This document shows, in pieces, positions 34,465 through 43,720 of a DNA stretch of 64,000 nt. Each line of letters begins with the position of its first letter. Position 1 is the first letter of the stretch. Position numbers and translations under genes: made by a program. Under the pieces are notes generated by a model. That model saw only the letters and a program-made list of their open reading frames with translations. It searched no databases and was not told the origin of the DNA. Source of the stretch: Bradyrhizobium elkanii WSM2783 (GTDB taxonomy: Bacteria; Pseudomonadota; Alphaproteobacteria; Rhizobiales; Xanthobacteraceae); the NCBI RefSeq assembly GCF_000472865.1, contig NZ_AXAP01000013.1, positions 97,111 through 161,110 of the forward strand. The letters run 5' to 3'.

Positions 34465-35079
34465 CTAGAAGTGATAGTTCACGCCGGCACGGATGACGCC
34501 GAAATGGTAGCCGTTCGACGCGCCGGTGATGATGAAGTTGCTGCTGGCGAGATCGACATAGAGATATTCGAGCTTGGCGCTCCAGTTCGGTGCAAAGGCC
34601 ATCTCGGCGCCAAGGCCGGCGGTCCAGCCGACATTGGTCTGGGACTCCGACAGGCCGAAAGTCTCGGCCCGCAGTTCGCCGAACGCCAGGCCGGCGGTAG
34701 CGTAGAAGAGCACGTTCTGGAATGCGTAGCCGCCGCGGCCGCGGATGGTGCCGAACCAGGGATTCGAGAACTTCCACGGCGCAAAGGTTTCTTCCGCGCC
34801 GGTGGCCTGGATGTCGCCTTCGGCGCCGAACACCCACGGGCCGTTGGTCCAGTTGTAGCCGATCTGCGCGCCGCCCGCGAAACCCGACGGCTTGGTCGGG
34901 TTGTTATTTACGCCACCCCAGGCATAGCCGAAATTGCCGCCGAGATAGGGCCCTGCCCAGCTCATGGCGTTGAGCGGCTGGTTGACGGTATAGGGCCCGC
35001 GATAATCGGCCGCTGCTGACGACGTCGTCCATCCCCCGACCAACAGCGCCAGCAGGCGCAAGACGACAAACCGCTTCAT
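34465..35079 (-). CDS. outer-membrane beta-barrel protein (Omp25/Omp31-like)
   Basis: 204 residues. Signal peptide LRLLALLVGGWTTSSAAA, then an eight-stranded barrel: WAGPYLGGNFGYAWGG, FAGGAQIGYNW, WVFGAEGDIQATG, GTIRGRGGYAFQNVLFYATA, NVGWTAGLGAEMAFAPNWSA and a C-terminal strand GVIRAGVNYHF ending in Phe. This matches the small surface porin-like proteins of Rhizobiales. ATG 35079 is preferred over 35148. A CtrA-like half-site pair (35183-35197) lies upstream, and a strong terminator downstream marks a one-gene unit. Confidence 0.88.
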   Translation of the reverse strand: MKRFVVLRLLALLVGGWTTSSAAADYRGPYTVNQPLNAMSWAGPYLGGNFGYAWGGVNNNPTKPSGFAGGAQIGYNWTNGPWVFGAEGDIQATGAEETFAPWKFSNPWFGTIRGRGGYAFQNVLFYATAGLAFGELRAETFGLSESQTNVGWTAGLGAEMAFAPNWSAKLEYLYVDLASSNFIITGASNGYHFGVIRAGVNYHF

Positions 35080-35182
35080 CGCAACCACTCCAGAACGCAA
35101 CAGCCGCGACCTGCCGGTTGCGAAGGCCGGCGTGGTTACGGAATTCACTCGTTTTTCGGGAAGATTTATCGAAAGTTTTAAG

Positions 35183-35197
35183 TTAAAGCCTTGTTAA
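35183..35197. promoter_or_regulatory. candidate CtrA-type site (TTAA-N7-TTAA)
   Basis: TTAA at 35183-35186 and TTAA at 35194-35197 with exactly seven bases between, in the region between the outer-membrane barrel gene (minus) and uvrC (plus). CtrA, the alphaproteobacterial cell-cycle regulator, prefers TTAA-N7-TTAAC; here the final C is missing. Outer-membrane genes are frequent CtrA targets. Confidence 0.35.
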
Positions 35198-35305
35198 GGG
35201 CGGTTACCGCCCCCTCATCAATCTTAATGAAGCGTTACCGGCGCAAGGCTTTCCACTCGGAGCCCGATGCTGGCGATGGCGGCCGGCAGCGCCTAGTTTA
35301 GGCCC

Positions 35306-37387
35306 ATGGATCACGATTCTACTGACCATCCGAAGGCGTCCGTGCCCAAGGGAGCGCGCCACAGCGGAAACCCAGACTTGCCGCCGCAGGACCTCGCGCT
35401 CGTCACCGGCGACGTCGATCCGGCGACGTTGGCCGCGGAGGAGGACGAGGACGCGCGGCTGCCCGAGGTTCCCGAGGAACCGGCGGAGGCCGTCGCCGAA
35501 GGTACGCTCGCGGTCGGCCATGCCGCGATCGAGAATGCGGTGCGGCTCGCCCCGACCTCGCCGGGCGTCTACCGCATGCTCAACGCGGCCAACGACGTGC
35601 TGTATGTCGGCAAAGCGAAGAACGTCCGCAAACGGCTTTCGTCGTATGCCCGGCCCAACGCGCCGCTGCCGGCGCGCATCCTGCGCATGATCGCGGCGAC
35701 GGTGAATGTCGAGATCGTCTCGACCACCACCGAGACCGAGGCGCTGCTGCTCGAGGCCAACCTCATCAAGCAGCTCCGGCCGCGCTTCAACGTGCAGCTA
35801 CGCGACGACAAATCGTTTCCCTACATCCTGATCACGGGCGACCATTGGGCGCCGCAGATCCTCAAGCATCGCGGCGCGCAGACGCGGCCCGGGCGCTATT
35901 TCGGCCCGTTCGCCTCCGCCGGCGCCGTCAACCGCACCATCACGGCGCTGCAGCGCGCGTTCCTGATCCGCTCCTGCACCGACGGCTTCTTCGAGAGCCG
36001 CACCCGCCCCTGCCTGCTCTACCAGATCCGCCGCTGCTCCGGTCCCTGCACCGGCGAGATCGATTTCCCCGGCTATGGCGAATTGGTGCGCGAGGCGACC
36101 GAGTTTCTGTCGGGCCGCAGCCATGCGGTGAAGCAGGAGCTTGCCGGCGAAATGGAGAAGGCTTCCGCCGAACTCGAATTCGAGACCGCCGCGCTCTACC
36201 GCGATCGCCTCGCCGCGCTGTCGGCGATCCAGTCGCAGCAGGGCATCAACCCGCGCACGGTGGAGGAAGCCGACGTGTTCGCCATCCATCAGGAGGGCGG
36301 CTATTCCTGCGTCGAGGTATTCTTCTTCCGCACCGGCCAGAATTGGGGCAACCGCGCCTATTTCCCGCGCGCGGAAAAATCGTTCACGCCGGAGGAGGTG
36401 CTCTCCTCCTTCCTCGCGCAGTTCTACGACGACAAGCCGCCGCCGAAGCTCATTTTGCTCTCGCACGAGGTCGAGGACGCCGAGCTGCTCGCCGACGCGC
36501 TGTCGGTCAAGGCGGGTCGCAAGGTGGAGGTTTCAGTTCCCAAGCGCGGCGAGAAGAAAGAGCTGGTCACCCATGCGCTGACCAATGCCCGCGAGGCGCT
36601 CGGCCGCAAGCTCGCGGACACCGCGACCCAAGGCCGGCTGCTCGAAGGCATGGCCACGACGCTCGGCCTGCCCCAGGCGCCGAAGCGCATCGAGGTCTAC
36701 GACAACAGCCACATCCAGGGCACCAACGCGGTCGGCGCCATGATCGTGGCGGGTCCCGACGGGTTCATGAAGAACCAGTACCGCAAGTTCAACATCAAGT
36801 CGGAAGGGCTTACGCCTGGCGACGACTACGCGATGATGCGCGAGGTGCTGGAACGGCGCTTCAAGCGGCTGCTGAAGCCCGCCGAGGGCGAGGACGCCAA
36901 GGTCAAGGCTGACGACGATTCCTTCCCGCAATGGCCGGACCTCGTCATCATCGACGGCGGCCGTGGGCAGCTGAACGCGGTGAAGGAGATTTTCGACCAG
37001 TTCGGGCTGACCCAGGTATCGCTGATGGCGGTGGCCAAGGGGCCGGACCGCGACGCCGGCCGCGAAACGCTGTTCATGCCCGATCGCGAGGCCATCAAGC
37101 TGGAGCCGCGCGATCCCGTGCTGTATTTCATCCAGCGGCTGCGCGACGAGGCGCACCGGTTCGTGATCGGCTCGCACCGCAAGCTGCGCAAGAAGGACAT
37201 CCGTGAGGCCGGCTTACAGGAAATTCCCGGTATCGGCCCCTCGCGCAAGCGCGCGCTGCTGCATCATTTCGGAACACTGAAGGAGATCGAGCGCGCCTCG
37301 ATCGCCGACCTTGGCAAGGTTCCCGGTGTCAGCGCCGAGAGTGCGCGGAAGATCTTCGAGTTTTTCCACTCCCAGCCGGGGGGCTAG
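35306..37387 (+). CDS. uvrC: excinuclease ABC subunit UvrC
   Basis: 693 residues. Makes both incisions in nucleotide excision repair after binding UvrB on damaged DNA. N-terminal GIY-YIG domain ([20 protein letters not shown], from ~84), UVR domain ([18 protein letters not shown]), RNase H-like endonuclease region ([11 protein letters not shown], then [11 protein letters not shown]) and the C-terminal HhH pair ([17 protein letters not shown]). An acidic ~80-residue N-terminal extension is not found in E. coli UvrC (610). First in a plus-strand series with pgsA and moaDE. Confidence 0.97.
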   Translation: MDHDSTDHPKASVPKGARHSGNPDLPPQDLALVTGDVDPATLAAEEDEDARLPEVPEEPAEAVAEGTLAVGHAAIENAVRLAPTSPGVYRMLNAANDVLYVGKAKNVRKRLSSYARPNAPLPARILRMIAATVNVEIVSTTTETEALLLEANLIKQLRPRFNVQLRDDKSFPYILITGDHWAPQILKHRGAQTRPGRYFGPFASAGAVNRTITALQRAFLIRSCTDGFFESRTRPCLLYQIRRCSGPCTGEIDFPGYGELVREATEFLSGRSHAVKQELAGEMEKASAELEFETAALYRDRLAALSAIQSQQGINPRTVEEADVFAIHQEGGYSCVEVFFFRTGQNWGNRAYFPRAEKSFTPEEVLSSFLAQFYDDKPPPKLILLSHEVEDAELLADALSVKAGRKVEVSVPKRGEKKELVTHALTNAREALGRKLADTATQGRLLEGMATTLGLPQAPKRIEVYDNSHIQGTNAVGAMIVAGPDGFMKNQYRKFNIKSEGLTPGDDYAMMREVLERRFKRLLKPAEGEDAKVKADDDSFPQWPDLVIIDGGRGQLNAVKEIFDQFGLTQVSLMAVAKGPDRDAGRETLFMPDREAIKLEPRDPVLYFIQRLRDEAHRFVIGSHRKLRKKDIREAGLQEIPGIGPSRKRALLHHFGTLKEIERASIADLGKVPGVSAESARKIFEFFHSQPGG

Positions 37388-37476
37388 AGAGATGGAGTCA
37401 TCAAGGCGTCGCCTGCAGCGGACCATCTTATGCGCCCACGGTTGACCTCGACGCTTCAGCGGTATTGGTAAGACGG

Positions 37477-38091
37477 ATGAACATGGCGACCACAAGGGGA
37501 CAGCCCAAGACCCTGTCCCTCCCGAATATCCTGACCTACGCCCGCATCGCCGCCATCCCGGTGGTGGTCGGCTGCATCTATGTGCAGGCGATCATGGACG
37601 GCCCGCTCTGGCTGCGCTGGGTGGCGGTCGCGATCTTTATTGCCGCCGGGATCACCGATTACCTCGACGGCTATTATGCCCGGATCTGGAACCAGCAGTC
37701 GGCGTTCGGCCGGATGCTGGACCCGATCGCCGACAAGCTCCTGGTTGCCTCCTGCCTGCTGATGCTGGCCGCGGACGGCATCATCCACGGCTGGACGCTG
37801 TGGGCGGCGATCGTGATCCTCTGCCGCGAGATCCTGGTGTCGGGCCTGCGCGAATACCTCGCCGGCCTGCGCGTCAGCGTTCCCGTGACCAAGCTCGCCA
37901 AATGGAAGACCACGGTGCAGCTCGTCGCGATCGGCTTCCTGCTGGCGGGCGAGGCCGGCGATCAGGTGGTCCCGGTAGTGACGCTGATCGGGCTGGCGCT
38001 GCTGTGGATCTCCGCGATCGTCACGATCTACACCGGCTACGATTATTTCCGCGCCGGCATCCATCATCTCATCAAGGAGGATGAAGGATGA
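37477..38091 (+). CDS. pgsA: CDP-diacylglycerol-glycerol-3-phosphate 3-phosphatidyltransferase
   Basis: 204 residues, multi-span inner-membrane enzyme that commits CDP-diacylglycerol to phosphatidylglycerol. The CDP-alcohol phosphotransferase motif DGx2ARx8Gx3Dx3D is intact in DYLDGYYARIW ... FGRMLDPIADKL. PSLPNILTYARI-like opening (LSLPNILTYARIAAIPVVVG) is typical. Starts at 37477 or 37483 are both possible. It overlaps moaD by four bases. Phosphatidylglycerol is also the acyl donor for lgt. Confidence 0.95.
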   Translation: MNMATTRGQPKTLSLPNILTYARIAAIPVVVGCIYVQAIMDGPLWLRWVAVAIFIAAGITDYLDGYYARIWNQQSAFGRMLDPIADKLLVASCLLMLAADGIIHGWTLWAAIVILCREILVSGLREYLAGLRVSVPVTKLAKWKTTVQLVAIGFLLAGEAGDQVVPVVTLIGLALLWISAIVTIYTGYDYFRAGIHHLIKEDEG

Positions 38092-38339
38092 AGGTGAAAT
38101 ATTTCGCCTGGGTTCGCGAGCGCATCGGCAGGGCCGAGGAGACCATCGAGCCGCCGGCCGATATCCGCACCATTGGCGAGCTGATCGATTGGCTTGCCGG
38201 GCGCGACGAGGCCTCCGCCTATGCCTTCGAGAAGCCGAAGGTGATCCGCGCCGCGATCGACCACGCCCATGTCCAGCAGGACGCCGCGATATCGGGCGCG
38301 CGCGAGATCGCGTTCTTTCCGCCGATGACAGGCGGCTGA
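38088..38339 (+). CDS. moaD: molybdopterin synthase small subunit
   Basis: 83 residues, ubiquitin-like fold, ending in the required Gly-Gly (FFPPMTGG) that is thiocarboxylated and supplies sulfur for molybdopterin. N-terminal KVKYFAWVRERIGRAEE is typical. The start overlaps the pgsA stop (ATGA) and the moaE start lies 8 bases downstream, so the three genes are likely translated together. Confidence 0.95.
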   Translation: MKVKYFAWVRERIGRAEETIEPPADIRTIGELIDWLAGRDEASAYAFEKPKVIRAAIDHAHVQQDAAISGAREIAFFPPMTGG

Positions 38340-38347
38340 GCCACAGC

Positions 38348-38815
38348 ATGACCGCGATTGCGACCATCCGCATCCAGGACGCCGATTTCGACATCGCGCA
38401 GGAGATTGCCGCGCTCGGCAAGGGCCGCACCGATATCGGCGCCGTTGTCAGCTTCAGTGGCATCTGCCGCGGCAGCGAGAACGGCGAGCCGATCGCGGCG
38501 CTGACGCTGGAGCATTATCCCGGCATGGCGGAAGCCGAGATCAGGCGTCACGCGGAAGAAGCCATGTCGCGCTGGCCGCTGTCCGGTCTTACCGTCATTC
38601 ACCGCGTCGGCCGCATCAGGCCGGGCGAGAATATCGTGCTGGTGGTGACGGCATCGCAGCACCGGCAGGCCGCGTTCCAGGCCGCCGAATTCCTGATGGA
38701 CTACCTGAAAACCAGCGCGCCGTTCTGGAAGCGCGAGGAAAGCGCGCGGGGATCGAGCTGGATCGAGGCGCGCGACCATGATGACGCGGCAGCCGCGCGC
38801 TGGACCAAATCCTGA
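38348..38815 (+). CDS. moaE: molybdopterin synthase catalytic subunit
   Basis: 155 residues. Transfers sulfur from MoaD to precursor Z. Family segments: GAVVSFSGICRGSENGEPIA, LEHYPGMAEAEIRRHAEEA, VIHRVGRIRPGENIV, and the C-terminal APFWKREESARGSSWIEAR containing the catalytic Lys residues. Tight position after moaD makes the assignment firm. Its TGA overlaps the ATG of the next gene by one base. Confidence 0.95.
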   Translation: MTAIATIRIQDADFDIAQEIAALGKGRTDIGAVVSFSGICRGSENGEPIAALTLEHYPGMAEAEIRRHAEEAMSRWPLSGLTVIHRVGRIRPGENIVLVVTASQHRQAAFQAAEFLMDYLKTSAPFWKREESARGSSWIEARDHDDAAAARWTKS

Positions 38816-39783
38816 TGGCCAAGCGTCCCACGCCGGCCGCCAAGCGCGGCCGATCTGCAGCGAAGTCCCCCAAGGTTGCCGCGGGCGAGCTCAAGACGCT
38901 GCTCGATTTCGTCCGCTATGCGGTGAGCCGCTTCACCGAGTCAAAGCTCGTGTTCGCGCACGGCACCACCGATCCGGTGGCCGAGGCCGCTTTCCTGGTC
39001 TGCGAAACCCTGCACCTGCATCCCGATCAGTTCGATCAGTTCGCCGGCGCACGCGTCACCGCGCATGAGGGCAAGCGGATCCTCGACCTGATCGAGCGCC
39101 GCATCGCGACGCGGAAGCCGGCCGCCTATCTCGTCAACAAGATCTACATGCGCGGCCTGCCCTTCTATGTCGACGAGCGCACCATCGTGCCGCGCTCCTT
39201 CATCGGCGAACTGCTGGATTCGCATTTCGGCGGCGACGAGGAAGGTGGCTCGCTGATCGACGATCCCTTGTCCGTCGTGACCGTGCTCGACCTCTGCACC
39301 GGCTCCGGATGCCTTGCGATCCTCGCCAGCCGCAGCTTCCCGAATGCCGACATCGACGCGGTCGATGTCTCGAAGGACGCGCTGGCGGTCGCCGCGCGCA
39401 ACGTCCGGGATTATGGACTCGAGGATCGGCTGACGCTGCACCAGGGCGACCTGTTCAAACCGCTCGTGGGCAGGCGTTACGATCTCATCATCTCCAATCC
39501 GCCCTATGTCGATGCGCTCGGCATGGCCTCGCTGCCGCGCGAATGCCGAGCCGAGCCGAAACTTGCCTTCGACGGCGGCGCCGACGGGCTCGACATCGTC
39601 AGGCGCATCCTCGACGAGGCGCCGCAGCATCTGACTCCGGAAGGTGGGCTGCTCTGCGAGATCGGCCGCGGGCGCGAGGTCCTGGAAGCCGCCTATCCGC
39701 AATTGCCGCTGCTCTGGCTCGATACCGAGGATTCCGAAGGCGAAGTGTTCTGGATCAGTGCATCCGATCTCTCGTCGGTTTGA
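38815..39783 (+). CDS. prmB: ribosomal protein L3 glutamine methyltransferase PrmB-like
   Basis: 322 residues. An N-terminal basic leader (AKRPTPAAKRGRSAAKS) precedes the helical domain and the SAM-binding domain: VLDLCTGSGCLAILASRSFP, with the catalytic NPPY in IISNPPYVDALGM. The domain order and length fit PrmB, which methylates a glutamine of ribosomal protein L3; PrmC (release factors) is the nearest alternative, but those are usually shorter and have different neighbours. ATG overlaps the moaE stop. Confidence 0.87.
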   Translation: MAKRPTPAAKRGRSAAKSPKVAAGELKTLLDFVRYAVSRFTESKLVFAHGTTDPVAEAAFLVCETLHLHPDQFDQFAGARVTAHEGKRILDLIERRIATRKPAAYLVNKIYMRGLPFYVDERTIVPRSFIGELLDSHFGGDEEGGSLIDDPLSVVTVLDLCTGSGCLAILASRSFPNADIDAVDVSKDALAVAARNVRDYGLEDRLTLHQGDLFKPLVGRRYDLIISNPPYVDALGMASLPRECRAEPKLAFDGGADGLDIVRRILDEAPQHLTPEGGLLCEIGRGREVLEAAYPQLPLLWLDTEDSEGEVFWISASDLSSV

Positions 39784-39935
39784 CGCTTTTCTTCGCAACG
39801 AGTGTCCGCTTCGCGCGATGACGCCGCGTGACGCAGTGCAACGCGGCTGAAATATCGCAGCTCGCGCCGTTCACCTCGCCCAGCGAAGCTGGTACTTTCA
39901 AGGCAAATCAGCTCACCGCCATCAACGAGGCCCCC

Positions 39936-41282
39936 ATGCTGGACAAGAGCCCCCGCTCCGCCGCCGTCAACGTTCCCAACGATCTCGCCGCGCATTGGAT
40001 GCCGTTCACCGCCAACCGCGCGTTCAAGAAGCAGCCGCGGCTGCTCGCCGGCTCCAAGGATATGCACTATTTCACCGTCGACGGCCGCCAGATCATCGAC
40101 GCTGCCGCCGGCATGTGGTGCTGCAACGCCGGCCATGGCCGCACCCAGATTGCCGAAGCGATCGCCAAGCAGGCGGCGGCGATGGACTACGCGCCACCGT
40201 TCCAGTTCGGCATCCCGCAAGCCTTCGAGCTTGCCAGCCGCATCGCCGACCTGGCGCCCGAAGGACTCGACAACGTGTTCTTCTGCAATTCGGGCTCGGA
40301 AGCGGCCGACACCGCGCTGAAGATCGCGCTGGCCTATCACCAGATCAGCGGCCAGGGCAGCCGCATCCGCCTGATCGGCCGCGAACGCGGCTATCACGGC
40401 GTCGGCTTCGGCGGCACCTCCGTCGGCGGCATCGTCGGCAACCGCAAGCTGTTCGGCTCGCTGCTCACCGGCGTCGATCATCTGCCGGCGACCTATGACC
40501 GCGAGAAGCAGGCCTTCACCAAGGGCGAGCCGGACTATGGCGTTCATTTCGCCGATGAGCTGGAGCGCCTCGTCAACCTGCACGGCGCCAACACGATTGC
40601 CGCCGTGATCGTCGAGCCGATGGCCGGCTCGACCGGCGTGCTGCCGGCGCCGAAGGGTTATCTGAAGCGGCTGCGCGAGATCACCGAGAAACATGGCATT
40701 CTCCTGATCTTCGACGAGGTCATCACCGGCTATGGCCGGCTCGGCTTTGCCTTCGCTGCTGAGCGCTATGGCGTGACGCCCGACATGATCACCTTCGCCA
40801 AGGGCATCACCAATGGCGCGGCTCCAATGGGCGGCGTGATCGTGCGCGGCGCCATCCACGACGCCTTCATGAATGGCCCTGAGCACGTGGTCGAGCTGAC
40901 CCATGGCTACACCTATTCGGCCCATCCGCTGGCCTGCGCCGCCGGCCTTGCGACGCTCGACATCTATCGCGAGGAGAAGCTGTTCGAACGCGCAAGCAAG
41001 CTCGAGCCGAAATTCGCCGACGCCGTGATGTCGCTGCGCGACCAGCCGAACGTGGTCGATATCCGCACCGTCGGCCTCACCGCCGGCATCGATCTCGCCC
41101 CGATCGCGGATGGCCCCGGCAAGCGCGGCTTCGCCGCACTCAACAGCGCCTTCCACGACAACGACCTGATGCTGCGGATCGCCGGCGACTCGCTGTGCCT
41201 GACGCCGCCCTTGATCGTCAGCGAGGATCAGATCGGCGAGATCGTCGACAAGGTCGGCAAGATCATCCGCGCGGTGGCGTAG
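39936..41282 (+). CDS. class III aminotransferase, omega-amino acid:pyruvate type
   Basis: 448 residues, PLP fold type I. PLP lysine in ITFAKGITNGAAPMGGVIV; glycine loop in NSGSEAADTALKIAL; DEVITGYGRLG follows as in the family. The N-terminal HWMPFTANRAFKKQPRLLAG is characteristic of beta-alanine:pyruvate aminotransferases. Likely substrate: beta-alanine or another omega-amino acid with pyruvate as acceptor; the exact donor is inferred. ATG 39936 is chosen from position relative to the family start. Stands alone between repeats. Confidence 0.88.
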   Translation: MLDKSPRSAAVNVPNDLAAHWMPFTANRAFKKQPRLLAGSKDMHYFTVDGRQIIDAAAGMWCCNAGHGRTQIAEAIAKQAAAMDYAPPFQFGIPQAFELASRIADLAPEGLDNVFFCNSGSEAADTALKIALAYHQISGQGSRIRLIGRERGYHGVGFGGTSVGGIVGNRKLFGSLLTGVDHLPATYDREKQAFTKGEPDYGVHFADELERLVNLHGANTIAAVIVEPMAGSTGVLPAPKGYLKRLREITEKHGILLIFDEVITGYGRLGFAFAAERYGVTPDMITFAKGITNGAAPMGGVIVRGAIHDAFMNGPEHVVELTHGYTYSAHPLACAAGLATLDIYREEKLFERASKLEPKFADAVMSLRDQPNVVDIRTVGLTAGIDLAPIADGPGKRGFAALNSAFHDNDLMLRIAGDSLCLTPPLIVSEDQIGEIVDKVGKIIRAVA

Positions 41283-41297
41283 CGTTCGATTTTGCTG

Positions 41298-41413
41298 GAC
41301 CCTCATCCTGAGAGTCTGACTCTGAGGAGCGCGGAACGCGCGTCTCGAAGGATGAGGCCCCGACAGTGGCCTCGCCCTTCGAGACGACCGCTGCGCGGTC
41401 TCCTCAGGGTGAG
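41298..41413. repeat. palindromic repeat, family G
   Basis: CCCTCATCCTGAGAG...TCTCGAAGGATGAGG on the left with CTTCGAGACG...CTCCTCAGGGTGAGG on the right. Related copy at 56538-56648. Right behind the aminotransferase gene. Confidence 0.75.
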
Positions 41414-41458
41414 GCGATAGGTTGGAATGCGCTTTGCTCGCAATGAAGCAGGCGAGTT

Positions 41459-42100
41459 CTGTTTCAAATGTCAAACAACTCTCCGCTGTCATCGTCCGGC
41501 TTGACCGGACGATCCAGTATTCCAGAGACGGCAGTGCTTGAGCCGAGAGGCCGCCGGATACTGGATGCCCCGCCTTCGCGGGGCATGACGGTGGCGTTGG
41601 GGATGCGCGTTCGCATTCTCGCGGCGAGTCACGCCCGAGCTTTGCTTCACTTTTCCACCCTCATTGAACAGAGGGCGCAGGGAAAGCCGGGTGCTGGTTG
41701 CACCCGCGGGTCCCGTGCAACAAAAGCACGGGGGTAGGACCACAGGTTCAACCGAAGCATTCCGGCTTTCCCTGCGCGATGGTGTTACGGTTTCCTTCGT
41801 GCTCTCCTTGGTGACCGGGCTTTCTTGCCACCATCGCCTCTCGCGCGGATTTCTTCGCGCAAAAAAACTTAGCGCCAGCGTCGGGGCGCCAGGACCACAC
41901 GACTTCGCCGTCCGTGAATGCCACGCTCGTCAGTCGTGACACTCCCGTCCACCGCATCTCACCGCAACGTTCGTGACGATCGCGACCCGCCCCTCATTCG
42001 CGTGAGACGCGCGGAGTTAAATCACTGATTTGCCCGACGGTGGAAGCGGAATGTTTTTCGCGCGAGGGCTGGACGGGGCAAATCTGGTTGATTGACTTAA
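41459..42100. repeat. ~640 bp dispersed repeat, copy 2 (inverted relative to 6670-7321)
   Basis: Matches the reverse complement of 6670-7321, starting with CAAACAACTCTCCGCTGTCAT and ending near GGCTGGACGGGGCAAATC. Peptide-like similarity between copies is interrupted by frameshifts, so neither copy is a good coding candidate. Confidence 0.75.
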
Positions 42101-42126
42101 GGAAATTCGCGCGAACTGTACGACGC

Positions 42127-42241
42127 CGTCATGCCCGGGCAAAAGCGCGAAGCGCGTCTTCGCGCAGATGTCCCGGGCATCCACGACCTTTGCTAAGGGC
42201 GGAGAGGAACGTGGATGGCCGGGACAAGCCCGGCCATGACG
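42127..42241. repeat. palindromic repeat, family A
   Basis: CGTCATGCCCGGGCAAAAGC...GACAAGCCCGGCCATGACG, with an extended middle (GCGCGAAGCGCGTC) and ATCCACG/CGTGGAT inner arms. Confidence 0.8.
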
Positions 42242-42269
42242 GAGGAGAGGATTGCGCAATGCGTCCCTC

Positions 42270-42373
42270 CGTCATTCCGGGGCGTCCGAAGGACGAGCCC
42301 GGAATCCATCCAACCGCATAGCACGCGGCGAAATGGATTCCGGGTTCGCGCTATGCGAGCTCGGAATGACGAC
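42270..42373. repeat. palindromic repeat, family I-like
   Basis: CGTCATTCCGGGGCGTCCGA...CCCGGAATCCAT on the left, ATGGATTCCGGGTTCGCGC...TCGGAATGACG on the right. With the neighbouring elements it fills the whole gap between the aminotransferase and the YihY gene (41283-42451). Confidence 0.75.
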
Positions 42374-42451
42374 GGAGCGGCGCCTTCCGGAACATTCAAA
42401 TCCGGCTCACGTTCATCCGAACCAGGGACAACTCCTCGCTGGAGAAATCCG

Positions 42452-43567
42452 ATGTCCGACGCGCGCCCCGGACAGGGCGAGAATTGGCTCTTGATCGCGG
42501 CGACGACGATCCTGCTCCTTCTCGTCCATCGCTTTCTTCAGCCCGATCCGAAGCCCGCGCCCGCCCACAACGCTATAGACCCGGCGAGAGCGCCGGGCCG
42601 TTTCGCCCGCGAACTGGCCCAACCCGGCAGGGGACGCCGGGCGGAGAGCCCGCTCCAGATCCCGCTCGCGGGCTGGAAGGACATCCTGTGGCGCTGCTAT
42701 CAGCGCATCAATGACGACCGCCTGCTCGCCACCGCCGCAGGCGTCGTGTTCTACGGCCTCTTGGCGGTGTTCCCGACCATCACCGCGCTGGTCTCGTTTT
42801 ACGGGCTCTATGCCGATCCTTCGACCATCACCAGGAATCTTCAGACATTGGCGCTAATGCTGCCGGAAGGCTCGTTCCAGATCGTGCAGGATCAGATCGG
42901 CCGGGTGCTCGCGAAAGGTACCGGAGAATTGGGGGCGACCTTCCTGTTCGGGCTGGCGCTCGCGGTCTGGAGCGCCAATGCCGGAATGAAGGCCGTGATC
43001 GATGCGCTCAATGTCGCCTATGACGAGCGCGAGACACGCGGCTTCATTCGATTGAACCTGATCTCGCTCGCCCTCACCCTCAGCGCCATCGCAGCCCTCC
43101 TGGTGATGGTGAGCGCGGTGGTCGTACTTCCCCTGCTGCTCGATCGTCTTGGGCTGAAGCCCGAAAGCCAGCTTCTCGTCAGCCTTGGGCGATGGCCGCT
43201 GCTGTTCCTGATCCTGGCGGCCGGGCTCGCGGTGCTCTACCGGTATGGACCGAGCCGCCGCGCGCCGCGTTGGGAATGGCTCAGCATCGGGACGCTGGCT
43301 TCCGCGCTGCTCTGGATCGCCGGCTCAGCGGCGCTGTCCTGGTATCTATCGAATTTCGGAAACTACACGGCTACCTATGGATCGCTTGGCGCGGCCATCG
43401 GGCTGATGATGTGGATGTGGATGTCGACCAGCATCATGTTGCTGGGTGCGGAGCTGAATGCGGAGATCGAGCACCAGACCGCGGTAGACACAACCATAGG
43501 CCGCCCGAAGCCGCTTGGCACCCGCAAGGCCGAGGTCGCCGACACGGTTGGACCGGCGGTTTCGTAA
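42452..43567 (+). CDS. YihY/virulence factor BrkB family membrane protein
   Basis: 371 residues. A short N-terminal hydrophobic segment (LLIAATTILLLLVH) and a Pro-rich linker precede the family domain, which has about six spans. Family signatures are RLLATAAGVVFYGLLAVFP, LPEGSFQIVQDQIGR, and NFGNYTATYGSLGAAIGLMM followed by LLGAELNAEIEH. The family was once mislabelled RNase BN; its true function is not settled. ATG 42452 follows GGAGAAATCCG, a good site. Flanked by repeats upstream, no operon partner. Confidence 0.9.
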   Translation: MSDARPGQGENWLLIAATTILLLLVHRFLQPDPKPAPAHNAIDPARAPGRFARELAQPGRGRRAESPLQIPLAGWKDILWRCYQRINDDRLLATAAGVVFYGLLAVFPTITALVSFYGLYADPSTITRNLQTLALMLPEGSFQIVQDQIGRVLAKGTGELGATFLFGLALAVWSANAGMKAVIDALNVAYDERETRGFIRLNLISLALTLSAIAALLVMVSAVVVLPLLLDRLGLKPESQLLVSLGRWPLLFLILAAGLAVLYRYGPSRRAPRWEWLSIGTLASALLWIAGSAALSWYLSNFGNYTATYGSLGAAIGLMMWMWMSTSIMLLGAELNAEIEHQTAVDTTIGRPKPLGTRKAEVADTVGPAVS

Positions 43568-43720
43568 GCCTCCCAAAGAACGCTAGCCTGCCGAATCAAA
43601 CTTGATGGTACAGTAGTCCCGCTTGGGGGAACGCAGACAAGACCGCGCCTAAGAGGCCCGTGTTTTCCCGGGTGGGACAGCCGAGGTGGACAGCCAAACT
43701 TGAGAGCGTAACGCGCGGAC

